Notes: a model not told the origin generated them from the letters alone. Counted from the first letter of the stretch, positions 17,650 to 27,445 are shown. The stretch is 64,000 bases of DNA from Elusimicrobiota bacterium (GCA_016194745.1 JACQBA010000015.1:124236-188235); one strand, 5' to 3'. Numbers and translations are program-made.

Positions 17650-19767
17650 ATGAAGGACGCCATCCTCGAGTTGGGCGTCGAGCACCTGCCCGCGCGCTTT
17701 GTCCCGCTGGCCTTGGCCCAGCTCGAGGCGAAGGGGCGCGCGCTCCTCGCGGAGAACCGGCTCGAGGTCAAAGGGATCGAGACTCACGGGACGCTGCGCC
17801 GTCTCGCGGTCATCCTGACCGGCGTCGCCGAAAAATCGCTGGAGCTCGAGCAGGTCGTGACGGGGCCGCCCGCGCGGCTCTGGAGGAACGACAAGGGCGA
17901 GTTCACGCCGCAGTCCGCCGGATTCGCGAAGAACCAAGGGGTGAGCCCGGACGCGCTCGAGGTGGTGCAGACCCCCAAGGGCGAGTTCCTGCAGGCCCGA
18001 AAGAAGATCGTGGGCGAACCGGCGGCGGCCGTCCTCGCGCGCGTTTTCCCGGCCCTCATCGCGTCGCTCGAGTTTCCGAAGATGATGGAATGGGAAGCGA
18101 CGCGGTTCAAATTCGCCCGCCCGATCCGCAACCTACTCGCCGTCTTCGGGGGCAGAGTCGTCCCCTTCGAAATTGCGGGCGTGAAATCCGGCGGCAAGGC
18201 GCTCCCGTCGTCCGCCTCCGCCAAGCCGATCGCGGTGAGCGACCCGTCGAGCTACGTCAAGGCTCTCCGCGACGAATGCGTCCTCGTGCGGGTGGACGAC
18301 CGCAGAAAGGCCCTCTCGACCGCGTTGGATCAGGCGTCGGCGCAGCTCAGGGTCAAGCTGGACAAGGACGAGGCTCTGCTCGAGGAGACGGTCTACATGA
18401 CCGAATACCCGGCGCCGGTCGTCGGCCACTTCGACAAGGACTTCCTCCGCCTGCCCCAGGTGTTCCTCTCGACGGTTCTCAAGAAGCAGCTCAAATTCTT
18501 CCCCGTCCTCGCGGAGGGCGGCGCCCTCGCTCCCCACTTTATCGGAGTACGCGACGGCGCGTCCGAGGGCCAGAAGGAGGTCCAAGACGGCTACGAGCGC
18601 GTGCTCGAGGCGCGCTTCAACGACGCGCGCTTCTTCTACCAGCGGGACTTGAAGACTCGCCTGCGAGACAAGCAGGACCGCTTGAAGGGCGTCGCGTTCC
18701 ATAAGGAACTCGGCTCGATGTACGACAAGCGCGAGCGCGTGGTCGAGCTCGCGATCTGGCTCTCGGGGCTCCTCTGGCGCAAGGATATCGACGCGAACTT
18801 GGGCGACGTCGAGGCGATCGCTCGTCTCGCGTACGCCGATCTCGTGACGGACGTCGTGAAGGAGTTTCCCGAGCTGCAGGCGGCGATGGGCGGCCACTAC
18901 GCCCGGCGCGACGATGAAGGCGAGAAAGTCGCGCTCGGCATCGAGGAGTTCTATTATCCCCTCGGCGCCGGATCTTCGCTGCCGACGACGATCGAGGGCT
19001 CGCTCGTCGCGCTCGCCGGAAAGGTCGACACGCTCTCCTCGATGCTGCTCGTGGGCCTCAAGCCCACCGGCAGCGAGGATCCCTTCGCCCTGCGCCGCGC
19101 CGGCATGGGAATCATCCGCATCGTGCTGGGCAAGCAATTTCCGATCAGCATCCCGATGATCGCCAAGAAATCGAGGGAGTTGATCCTGGCGCGGGGGCAC
19201 CGCAAGCCGGACGCCGCTCCCTCCGAGGCGGATTTCCTGCCGATGATCGACGAGTTCCTGTGGCAGCGCGCGGCGACGTTTTTCGAGGGCATGAAGCCCG
19301 GCTACACGACGGACGAGATCCAAGCGGTCGAAGAGAACGGTCTCGAGGACATCATCCGCACCTTCAAGCGTCTGTGCGCGGTGCATTCGATGCGCTCCAA
19401 TCCCGAGTTCCTTCCCCTGGCCGCCGCCTTCAAGCGCGCCTCGAACATCTTGAAGCAGGCGAACGTGAACCTGGGCGACGCCCAAGTGATCAACCGCAGC
19501 CTCATCACCCAGGAGGCCGAGTCCTCGCTTTTCGACGCCATGGGCCGCATCGAGAAGAACGTGGTGGAGCGGATCGCCCGCGAGGACTACGAGAACGGAC
19601 TCAAGCGCTTGGTCGAGCTTAAGCCCTGCGTCGACCGGTTCTTCGAGTCGGTGCGCGTCATGGACGCGGCCGACGACGTCAAGCGCAATCGCTTGGCGCT
19701 TCTCGCCTCCCTAGTGCGGCTGTTCAAGTCGGTGGCGGACATCTCGCGGCTCCAGGCCTCGAACTGA
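17650..19767 (+). CDS. glyS: Glycyl-tRNA synthetase beta subunit
   Basis: This 705-residue beta subunit has the standard length and opening (ILELGVEHLPARFVPLAL). It contains the internal FPKMMEWEATRFKFARPIRN segment, the LTEYPxPVxGxF-type site (MTEYPAPVVGHFDKDFLRLP), an HD-like stretch, and a C-terminal helical domain (RNRLALLASLVRLFKSVADIS) resembling the anticodon-binding region of ArgRS. It binds tRNA-Gly and completes the alpha2-beta2 enzyme. It lies 110 bases after glyQ, a gap filled by inverted heptad repeats. No good Shine-Dalgarno sequence precedes the ATG; the adjoining repeat hairpin could influence its translation. Confidence 0.96.
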   Translation: MKDAILELGVEHLPARFVPLALAQLEAKGRALLAENRLEVKGIETHGTLRRLAVILTGVAEKSLELEQVVTGPPARLWRNDKGEFTPQSAGFAKNQGVSPDALEVVQTPKGEFLQARKKIVGEPAAAVLARVFPALIASLEFPKMMEWEATRFKFARPIRNLLAVFGGRVVPFEIAGVKSGGKALPSSASAKPIAVSDPSSYVKALRDECVLVRVDDRRKALSTALDQASAQLRVKLDKDEALLEETVYMTEYPAPVVGHFDKDFLRLPQVFLSTVLKKQLKFFPVLAEGGALAPHFIGVRDGASEGQKEVQDGYERVLEARFNDARFFYQRDLKTRLRDKQDRLKGVAFHKELGSMYDKRERVVELAIWLSGLLWRKDIDANLGDVEAIARLAYADLVTDVVKEFPELQAAMGGHYARRDDEGEKVALGIEEFYYPLGAGSSLPTTIEGSLVALAGKVDTLSSMLLVGLKPTGSEDPFALRRAGMGIIRIVLGKQFPISIPMIAKKSRELILARGHRKPDAAPSEADFLPMIDEFLWQRAATFFEGMKPGYTTDEIQAVEENGLEDIIRTFKRLCAVHSMRSNPEFLPLAAAFKRASNILKQANVNLGDAQVINRSLITQEAESSLFDAMGRIEKNVVERIAREDYENGLKRLVELKPCVDRFFESVRVMDAADDVKRNRLALLASLVRLFKSVADISRLQASN

Positions 19768-19866
19768 GGTCCCGAAGGTCCCGTTTTACGAGCCTCCAAG
19801 TCCTAGGACGTTGTTGGGTCGAACGCCCCTGACCGTCGAAAACCCGTTCCTTTATAATCGTTCGTA

Positions 19867-21075
19867 ATGAGAGAGGGCGGAGTCCGGCTGTTCGCCGCGG
19901 CTTTGGCATTGGCGCTCTGCGCGCCGCGCGCCGAGGCGTCCGCGACCGCGGCCGCTCCCGGGGCGGCCGCCGCGGGACGGACTCCCGTGATCGCGGTGTT
20001 CGGAGCCGTCCTCGCCTCCGAGGCCCCGCAACTCCAGAGCCTCGTCGGCACGATCGACCTCCAGCAGACCTCCTTGTCCACGAACCTGCTCGTCGTGGTG
20101 CAGGACCTGAACCTATCCAAGCCCGACGACCGGGGGCTGCTCGCGCCCATCAAGGCGGCCCTGTCCTTGGCGCGGACGCCCGAGGAGCGCAAGCCGGAGG
20201 CCGTCGTGACGAAGGCGTTGTCCTTGGTCGACGCGGAGATCCGCCTCGCCAAGACCGACGCCGCCGCCAAGCAGGTCTCCATCGCCGGCCTCGAGAACGC
20301 GCTTCACCGGATCGATTACCTGGCCGAGATCGCGCACGTCTATCGGCCGGGACAGGTCAAAGGCCTCGACAAAGCCGCCGAGGCCGGGCACCAGAAGCTG
20401 GTCAACCTCAAGCAGGACGCCGCGAACGGTATCGTCCGCGGGGGCGCCGGGACGTTCGGGGACAAGGACGCCGGTGAACCGGCGGGCCCCGAGCGCCAGC
20501 GGGCGGCGGAGGCCGAGTTGATCGGCGGGCCCCAAGCCCCGGTCCGGGCCGTGGACGCGGCTCAATCCTTGGCCGACGAACTCGTCGCCCAGAAGAGCCC
20601 GGCCGAGGCGCGCGATCTTCTCGAGGTCATGACGGCCATGGGCGTGCAGCGGCAGGACGAGGGCGTGCAGCGAGTCCTTCTTAAGGGCGTCCGGTCGTAC
20701 ATGGACGGCCGGATGAAGTCGGGATCCGTGATGCCCCCCCTCTTCCTGCTCCGCGAGATCGAGGCGCTCGCGTCTGTCGGCGCGGAAAGCAAATTCGACA
20801 ACGTCCGGGAGATCGCGCTCGAAGCGACGTTCGCGGCCTACGCCGGCGTTTCCGCTCCCGAGGGAGGGGCGCCGCAGCACGCGCGTTGGCGCGCCTTTCG
20901 CCTTGCCGCGCTCGAGGCCGTCGAGACGCTGGGGGCGGTCGCCTTCTCGAAGCGGGTCAAGGATTTGGCGAGGACGTTCCTCCGGGGGCGCCTCGCCGAG
21001 GCCGCATCGGACGCCGATCGCGCGTCCATTTCGGAGAGGATCAAAAGACTTGAGGGGAGCGACCAATCCAAATGA
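19867..21075 (+). CDS. Exported repeat-domain protein, family 1 (one repeat)
   Basis: This 402-residue protein has a signal peptide (about residues 7-26). An N-terminal domain (FGAVLASEAPQLQSLVGTID, then KPDDRGLLAPIKAALSLA) is shared with the next gene. After a Gly-rich linker comes one copy of a ~90-residue helical repeat marked by VQRQDEGVQRVLLKGVRSYM and, about 40 residues on, SKFDNVREIALEA. The pattern suggests a HEAT/ARM-like solenoid. I know of no named family. TATAAT (19853-19858) lies 8 bases before the ATG. The stop overlaps the start of the next gene by ATGA. Confidence 0.7.
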   Translation: MREGGVRLFAAALALALCAPRAEASATAAAPGAAAAGRTPVIAVFGAVLASEAPQLQSLVGTIDLQQTSLSTNLLVVVQDLNLSKPDDRGLLAPIKAALSLARTPEERKPEAVVTKALSLVDAEIRLAKTDAAAKQVSIAGLENALHRIDYLAEIAHVYRPGQVKGLDKAAEAGHQKLVNLKQDAANGIVRGGAGTFGDKDAGEPAGPERQRAAEAELIGGPQAPVRAVDAAQSLADELVAQKSPAEARDLLEVMTAMGVQRQDEGVQRVLLKGVRSYMDGRMKSGSVMPPLFLLREIEALASVGAESKFDNVREIALEATFAAYAGVSAPEGGAPQHARWRAFRLAALEAVETLGAVAFSKRVKDLARTFLRGRLAEAASDADRASISERIKRLEGSDQSK

Positions 21076-22781
21076 GGAATCTAGGCTGGGCCATGGTGTT
21101 CATTGCGGCGCCCGCGTTCGCTAATCGGGGCGTGATCGAGGTGGCGGTCCCGAGGACGTCCCCCGTCTCGGCCCTCTTCGGTCCGGTCACGATCCAAGAA
21201 GCGCAAAGCCTCCAGACGATGCTCGGCTCGCTGGACTCCGCCAAACTTGGCCTTTCCGCAGATCTTCTCGGCCGCCTGAAGAGCATCGACATCGAAGACG
21301 AGAGCCAGCGCGCCCTATTCGTACCGCTCAAGCTCGGCTTGACCCAGGTGTCCGTTCGCAACGAGCCCGGCGTCCGGCCCGCGGCGGCGGTGTCGAAAGC
21401 AGTCCAGCTCGTAAACACGGCCATGACGGCGCCCATGGCCCGCGCGGTGGCGCCCGAATCCGATTCGCCCGAGATCGAGGCGTCCCTGGCCGACCTCGAG
21501 CGCCTGCGGGCGCTGGTCGACGTCTACAAGCCCGAGCGGGCCCAGCACCTGCAGACCGCGCTCAACGTCGCTCATCAGCGTTTTAGGCAGATCCACGGAG
21601 ACCAAGCCGAGGCGATCGTCGGCGGCGCGAGACGCCAAGAGCGCTCAGGGGAGGCCGGGGTCAGAGGCGGGCTGCGCGACGTTTCCCACAATCCCGAGAT
21701 CCGGCCGTCCGACGAGCTCGTCAAGCAGCTGCTGGCGCCCGGAGCGTCCGAGGAGCATGCCTTCGAGGTCATCGCGAAGATGGTTCAGCGGGGCATCCAG
21801 GTCCAGAACGAGGGCTCCCAGCGCGTGCTCGCGCGCGGGATCATCCGCTTCATGAAAAAGAGCCGAAACGCCTTAAGCGCGCGCCCGTTCGCTGCCGCGT
21901 CGCTGAAATCCATCGCGGAGAGGTCCCAGTTCGACAACGTCCGCGAGATCATGACGGAGGCTCTCGACGAGGAGTTGAAGGCCACCGATCCGGGGTCCGG
22001 GACGTCGATCAAAAAGGACCTCAACCATTTCAACTTCCATACCAACGCGACGGAAGCACTCGAAATGATCGCCCGGACGGCCGAGAGCGGCCGCGTGTCC
22101 AAGGCCGCCCGCGACGTGATCGAACGCGAGAGGCAGCGCGCCGAGCCGGAGGAATACGCGGATTTCCTGGAGAAGAAGCTCGCCTCCATCGACGCCTATC
22201 GCGCCGCCGCCGTGCAGGGGATCGGCGGGCGGGTGCCGCTCGAGGCAAGCAAGGCGCTCGTTTCCATGACCGATGACATCAACAAGGCGCGGGGCCTGAT
22301 GGCGGAGCTCCTCACCGCGAAAGGCGATCGCGCGAAGTGGGCCCTCGGAGAGATCCGCGCGCTCGGCGCCAAGACCCAGGACGAGGACGTGCAGCGGATC
22401 CTGATCCGAGGACTTTTCTCCCACATGCGCGAAGTCCGGCGCTCGCCCGCCGAGCGCGCCGGGCTGGCGTCCATCGTCGGCTCGATCCTGGAAAAGAGCA
22501 CCTTCGACAACTCCCGGATCGCCGCCATCAAGGCCCTCGAGCGCGAGCTCGCCGCGACCGCGCCGAAAAGCGGTCCTCCGGCCGCGGACGAGGGGCATAT
22601 GACGTTCTACGTCGCCGCGCTCGAGCTCCTCGAGTCGGCCGCCAAGAACGCCAAAGACGAACGCGTCTACGTCGCGGCCCGCGAGATGCTGTCCACGGAG
22701 CTCTTCAAGGGCTACGACGGCGACTACGCCCGGGCCCGCCTCGCCGCCTTAGAGAAGGCGCGTAAACAATCCAGGTCCTAA
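21072..22781 (+). CDS. Exported repeat-domain protein, family 1 (two repeats)
   Basis: This 569-residue protein has a short signal peptide (MRNLGWAMVFIAAPAFA) and the same N-terminal domain as the upstream gene (LFGPVTIQEAQSLQTMLGSL, then ESQRALFVPLKLGL). It carries two copies of the ~90-residue repeat. The first is marked by IQVQNEGSQRVLARGIIRFM and SQFDNVREIMTEAL, the second by TQDEDVQRILIRGLFSHM and STFDNSRIAAIKALERE. An ATGA overlap with the upstream gene implies coupled translation and probably a shared complex or process. Function is unknown. Confidence 0.7.
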   Translation: MRNLGWAMVFIAAPAFANRGVIEVAVPRTSPVSALFGPVTIQEAQSLQTMLGSLDSAKLGLSADLLGRLKSIDIEDESQRALFVPLKLGLTQVSVRNEPGVRPAAAVSKAVQLVNTAMTAPMARAVAPESDSPEIEASLADLERLRALVDVYKPERAQHLQTALNVAHQRFRQIHGDQAEAIVGGARRQERSGEAGVRGGLRDVSHNPEIRPSDELVKQLLAPGASEEHAFEVIAKMVQRGIQVQNEGSQRVLARGIIRFMKKSRNALSARPFAAASLKSIAERSQFDNVREIMTEALDEELKATDPGSGTSIKKDLNHFNFHTNATEALEMIARTAESGRVSKAARDVIERERQRAEPEEYADFLEKKLASIDAYRAAAVQGIGGRVPLEASKALVSMTDDINKARGLMAELLTAKGDRAKWALGEIRALGAKTQDEDVQRILIRGLFSHMREVRRSPAERAGLASIVGSILEKSTFDNSRIAAIKALERELAATAPKSGPPAADEGHMTFYVAALELLESAAKNAKDERVYVAAREMLSTELFKGYDGDYARARLAALEKARKQSRS

Positions 22782-22889
22782 GCCTCTAAAATAGCTGGGC
22801 CCTTCGGTCCTTGCTGGCTCCCCGATAGGCCCGCACACTCACGGCGCTCCCGCATTCAGGGGGCGACCAGGCTGCATGGAGGGCGCAAC

Positions 22890-23756
22890 ATGCGGACGTG
22901 GCACCATTGTCTGAAGGGCAGTCTCGCGGCGGGTCTGCTCGCCGCGATCGCGGCGACCGGAGCCGTGGCCGGCGAGAAAGACTTCTACACCCAAGCACCG
23001 GCGCAAGCCGATTTCACCCCCGAGGAGATTGCGGACGCGAAGTCTCATCCCGACGTCTTCAAGCTGCAAGGCCAGAAGATCTCCATCGAAAGCTCGAGTC
23101 GGCCGATCGAAAAGCCGCAGTTCGTCCAGCCGGAGGTCCTTCCCAAGGACGGCGTCGACATCGGCGCGATCGTCAACACGCTTCTTAAGGTGTGGGACAT
23201 CATCAAGGCGAACGCGCCCGTGGTCGACATCACGCGGCACTATGCCAACGCCATGCCGGAAGGCGCGACGTGGACGCGGATGGCCGGGTGGAAGCCGCCC
23301 GAGGGAAAAGACTACTCCTTTAAGGCGACGAACAAGTTCGGCGGATCGGTAGTCGAGGTAAAGTACCAAGTGCTGCGCACCTACGGCGGAGGCTACGTCG
23401 GCACCGACGGCGTAAAGCGCGGCAAGTACCTCACGGGCGTCACGATCCAGCCGCTCAACGTCTACGTGGCGTGGGGATACCGCTTCTCGATGAAGGCCTC
23501 GGTCCCGGACGTGATCAACGTCTCGGAGACGACCCAGGACCCCATCGCGGGCATGACGGTCAACGTGCTGTGGACGATCGACACGCCCCTCCAGCACCAA
23601 GAAGGCACCGGCGTCTACTACGTGCAGGGCGACGGGATGTTCCGCGAGATCGGTGGGCCCTTCAAGGAAGCCTCCATCGAGCGGACGGAACGCCGCGTCG
23701 AGGGGCTGCGGTCGGGTCTCTTGACCCTGCCCGGCGCGCAGAAGCTCTTCAACTAG
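22890..23756 (+). CDS. Secreted protein of unknown function
   Basis: This 288-residue exported protein has a signal peptide (LKGSLAAGLLAAIAATGAVA). After FTPEEIADAKSHPDVFKLQG comes a region rich in beta strands (GGSVVEVKYQVLRTYGGGYV, TGVTIQPLNVYVAWGYRFSM) that ends with EGLRSGLLTLPGAQKLF. There are no cysteines in the mature part. A GGAGGG box about 6 bases before the ATG supports the start, and a strong hairpin follows the stop. No family is recognised; the strands could form an outer-membrane or lipocalin-like barrel, but this is a guess. Confidence 0.7.
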   Translation: MRTWHHCLKGSLAAGLLAAIAATGAVAGEKDFYTQAPAQADFTPEEIADAKSHPDVFKLQGQKISIESSSRPIEKPQFVQPEVLPKDGVDIGAIVNTLLKVWDIIKANAPVVDITRHYANAMPEGATWTRMAGWKPPEGKDYSFKATNKFGGSVVEVKYQVLRTYGGGYVGTDGVKRGKYLTGVTIQPLNVYVAWGYRFSMKASVPDVINVSETTQDPIAGMTVNVLWTIDTPLQHQEGTGVYYVQGDGMFREIGGPFKEASIERTERRVEGLRSGLLTLPGAQKLFN

Positions 23757-23778
23757 CCGCACGCTCCGGAAAAGAAAA

Positions 23779-23804
23779 CCGCCCCATCCTCGCGGATGGG
23801 GCGG
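23779..23804. terminator. Bidirectional hairpin terminator
   Basis: Perfect 11-bp stem CCGCCCCATCC/GGATGGGGCGG with a TCGC tetraloop. It is flanked by AAAGAAAA on the left and TTCTTTT on the right, and sits between convergent genes ending at 23756 and 23824, so it can serve both. Confidence 0.9.
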
Positions 23805-23823
23805 CTTCTTTTCAGGCGGGCGC

Positions 23824-25464
23824 CTAGCGCTGCAGCGCCGCGTTGATGCGGTCGACCGTGAGGCCGTCCAGCACCGTCGGGACGAGGGAGCCGTCGCCGT
23901 CGGCCTTGAGCTCGGCATGCTGCACGCCGATGTCCTCGGGCCGGAGCTCGAGCTCGGCGTTGCGCCGTCCGAGCCGTTCGCCGGTCTGGCCGTCGAACGT
24001 CGTGGAGCGCTTCTTGCCGTCGTTGCCGATCGTGCGGACCGTGATCTGCAGCGGCTGCTCGGTCGAGTCCTCGGAGAACTCGACGCCGTCCACCGTCACG
24101 CCCTTGTTGAGCTGGATCAGCTGGCCGATGAACTCGTCATTGCCGTCCTGATCTTGCTTCTTATGGTCGTAGAGGAGGACCTTGATCCCCTCCGCCGCTT
24201 CCTTCACGATGACGGCGACCTTCATGCCGTCGTCGTAGTAGGTCTGCGCCTTCTCGTCGACCGGCGCGGGCGCCGGGATGTTCGTGTCGACGGGCGGCTC
24301 CTGCGGAGGCGTCGGGCGTAGGACTACGCCGCCCGTGCCCTGCTGGGGCTCGAAGTAATTTCCGTCCTCGTAGACGAGCACGGGGCCGTTGTCGATGGGA
24401 TAGCGCCAGTAGCCGTCATCCCAGTAGCACCAGCGTCCCCACCGCGGCTCATACCACCAGTAGCGGTCGTCGATGATCTGCGTCCAGTAGAACGTCGATA
24501 CGCCGGCGACCGCGAAGTAGAAACCCCACCAATGGCGGTTTCCGTCCCAGCGGTGCGCGTAGTTGTGCCCGCCGTGGTTGTGCCAGGCGATCTGATTGAG
24601 GATCGTCGTGGTCTGCCACTGCAGTCGCAGCGCGTTCCACGCCGGATTGCCGAACGTCAACGCCACGTACGAGCGGAGCGGACCGTGGTGGATCGGGCGG
24701 TAGGTCACCCCCCCGAATACGTTCGGGCTGGCGAATACGACCCGGTCTCTCACGATCACCGTCGGACGCGTCACGACGACGCGAGGCGGGCGATGCGCGC
24801 CGATCTCGCCCTGCGGCCGGCGGATCGGAGGTCTGCGCACGTCCACCGGAGGTCTCGGCCGAGGTCCGGGAGCCGGGCGCGGGTTGGGCCGCGGGTTCGG
24901 TCTCGGGTTCGGACGAGGGTTCGGCGTAGGCCGCGGATTCGGCCGAGGATTCGGCCTGGGCCGCGGATTTGGCCGAGGATTCGGCGTGGGCCGCGGATTC
25001 GGCCGAGGATTCGGCGTCGGCCGCGGATTCGGCCGAGGATTCGGCGTCGGCCGCGGAGTGGGCCGCGGGTTCGGCGTCGGTCTCGGTGTGGGTCTGGGCG
25101 TCGGGTTCGGTCTGGGGCTCGGCCTGGGCGTCGGGTTCGGTCTGGGGCTCGGTCTGGGCGTCGGGTTCGGTCTGGGGCTCGGCCTCGGTGTCGGGTTCGG
25201 CCTCGGTCTAGGCGCCGGGTTGGGTCTGGGGCTCGGCCTGGGCGACGGGCTGGGCCTCGGACTCGGTCTCGGCGACGGCGCGGGTCTTGGAGCAGGCGAC
25301 GGCCGCGCGGCCGCGCCCGCGGGTCCGCGGACGAACTCGAACTGACCGATCTCTGCTAGTGCGATATCCTGCGCGCTTGCCGCCAGCGGCGAGAGCGCGA
25401 CGACCGCGCTCATGCCCCCGAGATGCAATCGCCGCAGGACCTCTGCGATAGTGCGATGTTTCAT
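23824..25464 (-). CDS. Exported proline/arginine-repeat protein with aromatic-rich domain
   Basis: This 546-residue protein begins with a signal peptide ending near [11 protein letters not shown]. Residues ~54-215 are an almost pure Pro/Arg/Asn/Thr repeat (unit [10 protein letters not shown]). Then come basic linkers and a Trp/Tyr-rich region ([40 protein letters not shown]), followed by an acidic C-terminal domain. The repeat should form a rigid, positively charged polyproline-II stalk that could span or bind peptidoglycan; the aromatic segment resembles cell-surface YXWW-type proteins. AGGAGG precedes the ATG by about 6 bases. A similar Trp-rich segment occurs in the gene at 47374-48756. 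Function unknown. Confidence 0.75.
   Translation of the reverse strand: MKHRTIAEVLRRLHLGGMSAVVALSPLAASAQDIALAEIGQFEFVRGPAGAAARPSPAPRPAPSPRPSPRPSPSPRPSPRPNPAPRPRPNPTPRPSPRPNPTPRPSPRPNPTPRPSPRPNPTPRPTPRPTPNPRPTPRPTPNPRPNPRPTPNPRPNPRPTPNPRPNPRPRPNPRPNPRPTPNPRPNPRPNPRPNPRPAPGPRPRPPVDVRRPPIRRPQGEIGAHRPPRVVVTRPTVIVRDRVVFASPNVFGGVTYRPIHHGPLRSYVALTFGNPAWNALRLQWQTTTILNQIAWHNHGGHNYAHRWDGNRHWWGFYFAVAGVSTFYWTQIIDDRYWWYEPRWGRWCYWDDGYWRYPIDNGPVLVYEDGNYFEPQQGTGGVVLRPTPPQEPPVDTNIPAPAPVDEKAQTYYDDGMKVAVIVKEAAEGIKVLLYDHKKQDQDGNDEFIGQLIQLNKGVTVDGVEFSEDSTEQPLQITVRTIGNDGKKRSTTFDGQTGERLGRRNAELELRPEDIGVQHAELKADGDGSLVPTVLDGLTVDRINAALQR
24860..25300. repeat. 30-base coding tandem repeat
   Basis: About a dozen imperfect 30-base units encode ten residues each of a Pro/Arg pattern in the gene 23824-25464. 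Two subtypes are visible, one rich in GGATTCGG (24920-25060) and one in GGGCTCGG (25080-25260), suggesting two rounds of local expansion. Confidence 0.85.
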
Positions 25465-25713
25465 AGCATCCTCCTGTTCGAGGAGTCTATTAAACGACCG
25501 CTATGCCGATGATGGGCCGATCGGGGCGACTGGGGCGCGTCATTTGGCGTCCGCGGTCGGCCGGGGTCCCATGCCTTGCTGGGTCCAAATACTCCGCACT
25601 ATCGTTACCAAAGGTCTCAGTTTCTTTTCACGTCACTTTTCTATCATCGCTGCGGCGAAACTCACCGCACTGGGTCTCTCGCGAGCCGTACCCACAATTG
25701 GAGACCATTCCAA

Positions 25714-25875
25714 ATGCGATCAATCGCCGCTGTCGTGAGCCGGAAGCAGAAGATAGAACTCACCTCGCTCGTCCGCAAGATCAACGATCTCAGTCAACGA
25801 CGCGCGGCTGAGCGCGCGGCCACGAGGCCCGCGGGCCTAGCGCAGCGTGCAAAACAGAAGCGAATCGCCTCGTGA
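25714..25875 (+). CDS. Possible 53-residue basic protein
   Basis: The ATG at 25714 is preceded by TTGGAG at a spacing of about 10 bases, and by CACAAT further up. The product is basic and helical (start MRSIAAVVSRKQKIELTSL, end RAKQKRIAS) with no signal peptide. It might bind nucleic acid, but no family is recognised. It lies alone in the gap between two minus-strand genes. Confidence 0.35.
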   Translation: MRSIAAVVSRKQKIELTSLVRKINDLSQRRAAERAATRPAGLAQRAKQKRIAS

Positions 25876-25914
25876 CCGCGTGAGTACGCCCGTCTGGACG
25901 ACTAGTCTGGGACG

Positions 25915-26352
25915 TCAGCGGTGGGCGCGGTCCCTGCTGGGCCCGTAGCTCGACTTCACGTCCTGGACGGTGGACTCGAACTCGGCCAGGTTGAAGTCGC
26001 CGATGGAGGCGAAGTCGTGCGACTGCTCGATGTCCTTCTCCCCCGGGATGCGTCTCACGAATTTGACATTGCCGTGCCCGATCACGACCGGATTGCCCGG
26101 CTTGGCGCGGTTGATCGTCACCTCGACCCGCGCGCCGTCGCGGTGCAGGACGGCATTGATCGAGGACCCTTGCTGGAGCGTGAAGCCGAGCTCGCGCATC
26201 TTGGATTCGGCGGTCTTGATTTTGGCCAGGTTCTGGAGCGAGGTCGCCTCATCGGCCCTGAAGCGGGCGTAGATTTCTTCCAGCGTCGCGGCGGACACGC
26301 TAGCGGCGATCGTCATGGCGACGGCAAATAGGTAGGCTGCCTTCCCGTGCAT
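25915..26352 (-). CDS. Small secreted protein of unknown function
   Basis: This 145-residue protein has a signal peptide (AAYLFAVAMTIAASVSAATL). The N-terminal half of the mature part is a long helix (EEIYARFRADEATSLQNLAK...MRELGF), followed by a small beta-rich part (INAVLHRDGARVEVTINRA, GHGNVKFVRRIPGE). A GGAGGG box lies about 5 bases before the ATG. No family recognised. Confidence 0.65.
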   Translation of the reverse strand: MHGKAAYLFAVAMTIAASVSAATLEEIYARFRADEATSLQNLAKIKTAESKMRELGFTLQQGSSINAVLHRDGARVEVTINRAKPGNPVVIGHGNVKFVRRIPGEKDIEQSHDFASIGDFNLAEFESTVQDVKSSYGPSRDRAHR

Positions 26353-26467
26353 GTGTTCCCTCCGGAGGGGCCGTGCACATAGGATGCCCGCGGCGGCGCG
26401 CGGACGCCTGGGACCCGTTGCAAAATAACTGGGGCCTATGGGCCCAGAGTCAAATGGGTCGTTCGGG

Positions 26468-27445
26468 CTAGCGACGGGCGGCGCCGGCCGGGGCGAGGTC
26501 CCAGCACTCGTTGGCGTGGCGCAGAAGCGAGGGGTCCGTCCTGACCCGCTCGGTGAAATCGACGACGTCCGGGTGGTCCCAGGCGGAGAGGTACGCCTTC
26601 CACGCTTCCTTTAAAGGGGTCTTGCGCAGGTCTGCGCAGGCGAAGGGTAGGGCGTTGAGGAGCTTCACCTTCCCGTTGGGGACGACCAGGACCATCGCCT
26701 GGGGCTGCTGGCGGCGCACGCGGATTTCCTCGACGATGTCCCACGGATAGATCGAGAGATCGAGCCCGGGGTGCTTGGCGGCCGCTTCCTTCATGTCGGC
26801 CGCGCAGGCGGCCCACTCCGAGGGAGACAGGCCGAGCGCTTCCCAGGCCGCGGCGGCCCGACCCAGGCGCATCATGGGGCCCGTGACGAAGCGGCGCGCG
26901 CCGGAGTTGACCGCGAGCTCGATCGCGGCCTTGGCGTCGGAACGGTTGATCTTGTTGGGGACGAAGACGAACTCGGGCTCCAGGCCGAGCTTCGCCAGAC
27001 GTTCGATCGCGCCCAGGGCCTTCTTGAAGTCGCCGAGCGGCCGCACCTTCTCGTGGACGGCCTGCGTGGCGCCATCGATGGAGATCTGGATGGACTGGGC
27101 TTCGAGGTCCTTGAGCCGCTTCGCCTCGGCGTCGCCGATCAGGAGGCCGTTGGTCTCGATCTTGAGGCCGACGCCGCCCGCGTGCAGGATCTCGAAGATC
27201 TCCCAAGAATGGGGGACGCCGAGCGGCTCGCCGCCTCCGAAGGCCGCGTCGACGATGCCGGCCTCGACGACTTGCCGGGCGAACGCCAGCGCCTCCTCCC
27301 GCGTGAATTCGTCGGACCAAGCCTTGTCCGGCCCCGACTCCTCGCAGCAGTGGAGACAGCGCGCCCCGCAGCGGTTGGTCAGCTGCCAGGCAAGAAAGAG
27401 GGGGGCCTGGTAGTCGCCTACCAGAGCCCCCCTCCCCTGCGTCAT
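26468..27445 (-). CDS. Radical SAM peptide-modifying enzyme C (PqqE/SPASM-like)
   Basis: This 325-residue radical SAM protein has the cluster motif C26-x3-C30-x2-C33, followed directly by a fourth Cys (C34), and the SAM-binding GGEP at 71-74. The C-terminal segment (VVPNGKVKLLNALPFACADL) matches the position of the SPASM domain but keeps only one cysteine (C270), so auxiliary iron-sulphur clusters are doubtful. Such enzymes modify ribosomal peptides. The start ATG at 27445 overlaps the stop of the 39-codon peptide gene by ATGA, so enzyme and candidate substrate are translated together. The frame is open upstream, but that part is the peptide gene read in another frame. It is paralogous to enzymes A and B and is the last gene of the operon. 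Confidence 0.85.
   Translation of the reverse strand: MTQGRGALVGDYQAPLFLAWQLTNRCGARCLHCCEESGPDKAWSDEFTREEALAFARQVVEAGIVDAAFGGGEPLGVPHSWEIFEILHAGGVGLKIETNGLLIGDAEAKRLKDLEAQSIQISIDGATQAVHEKVRPLGDFKKALGAIERLAKLGLEPEFVFVPNKINRSDAKAAIELAVNSGARRFVTGPMMRLGRAAAAWEALGLSPSEWAACAADMKEAAAKHPGLDLSIYPWDIVEEIRVRRQQPQAMVLVVPNGKVKLLNALPFACADLRKTPLKEAWKAYLSAWDHPDVVDFTERVRTDPSLLRHANECWDLAPAGAARR

Noticed and set aside
24860..25300. CRISPR array
   Set aside because: The 30-base units are contiguous, have no unique spacers and encode a Pro/Arg repeat in frame with an exported protein; no cas genes are nearby.
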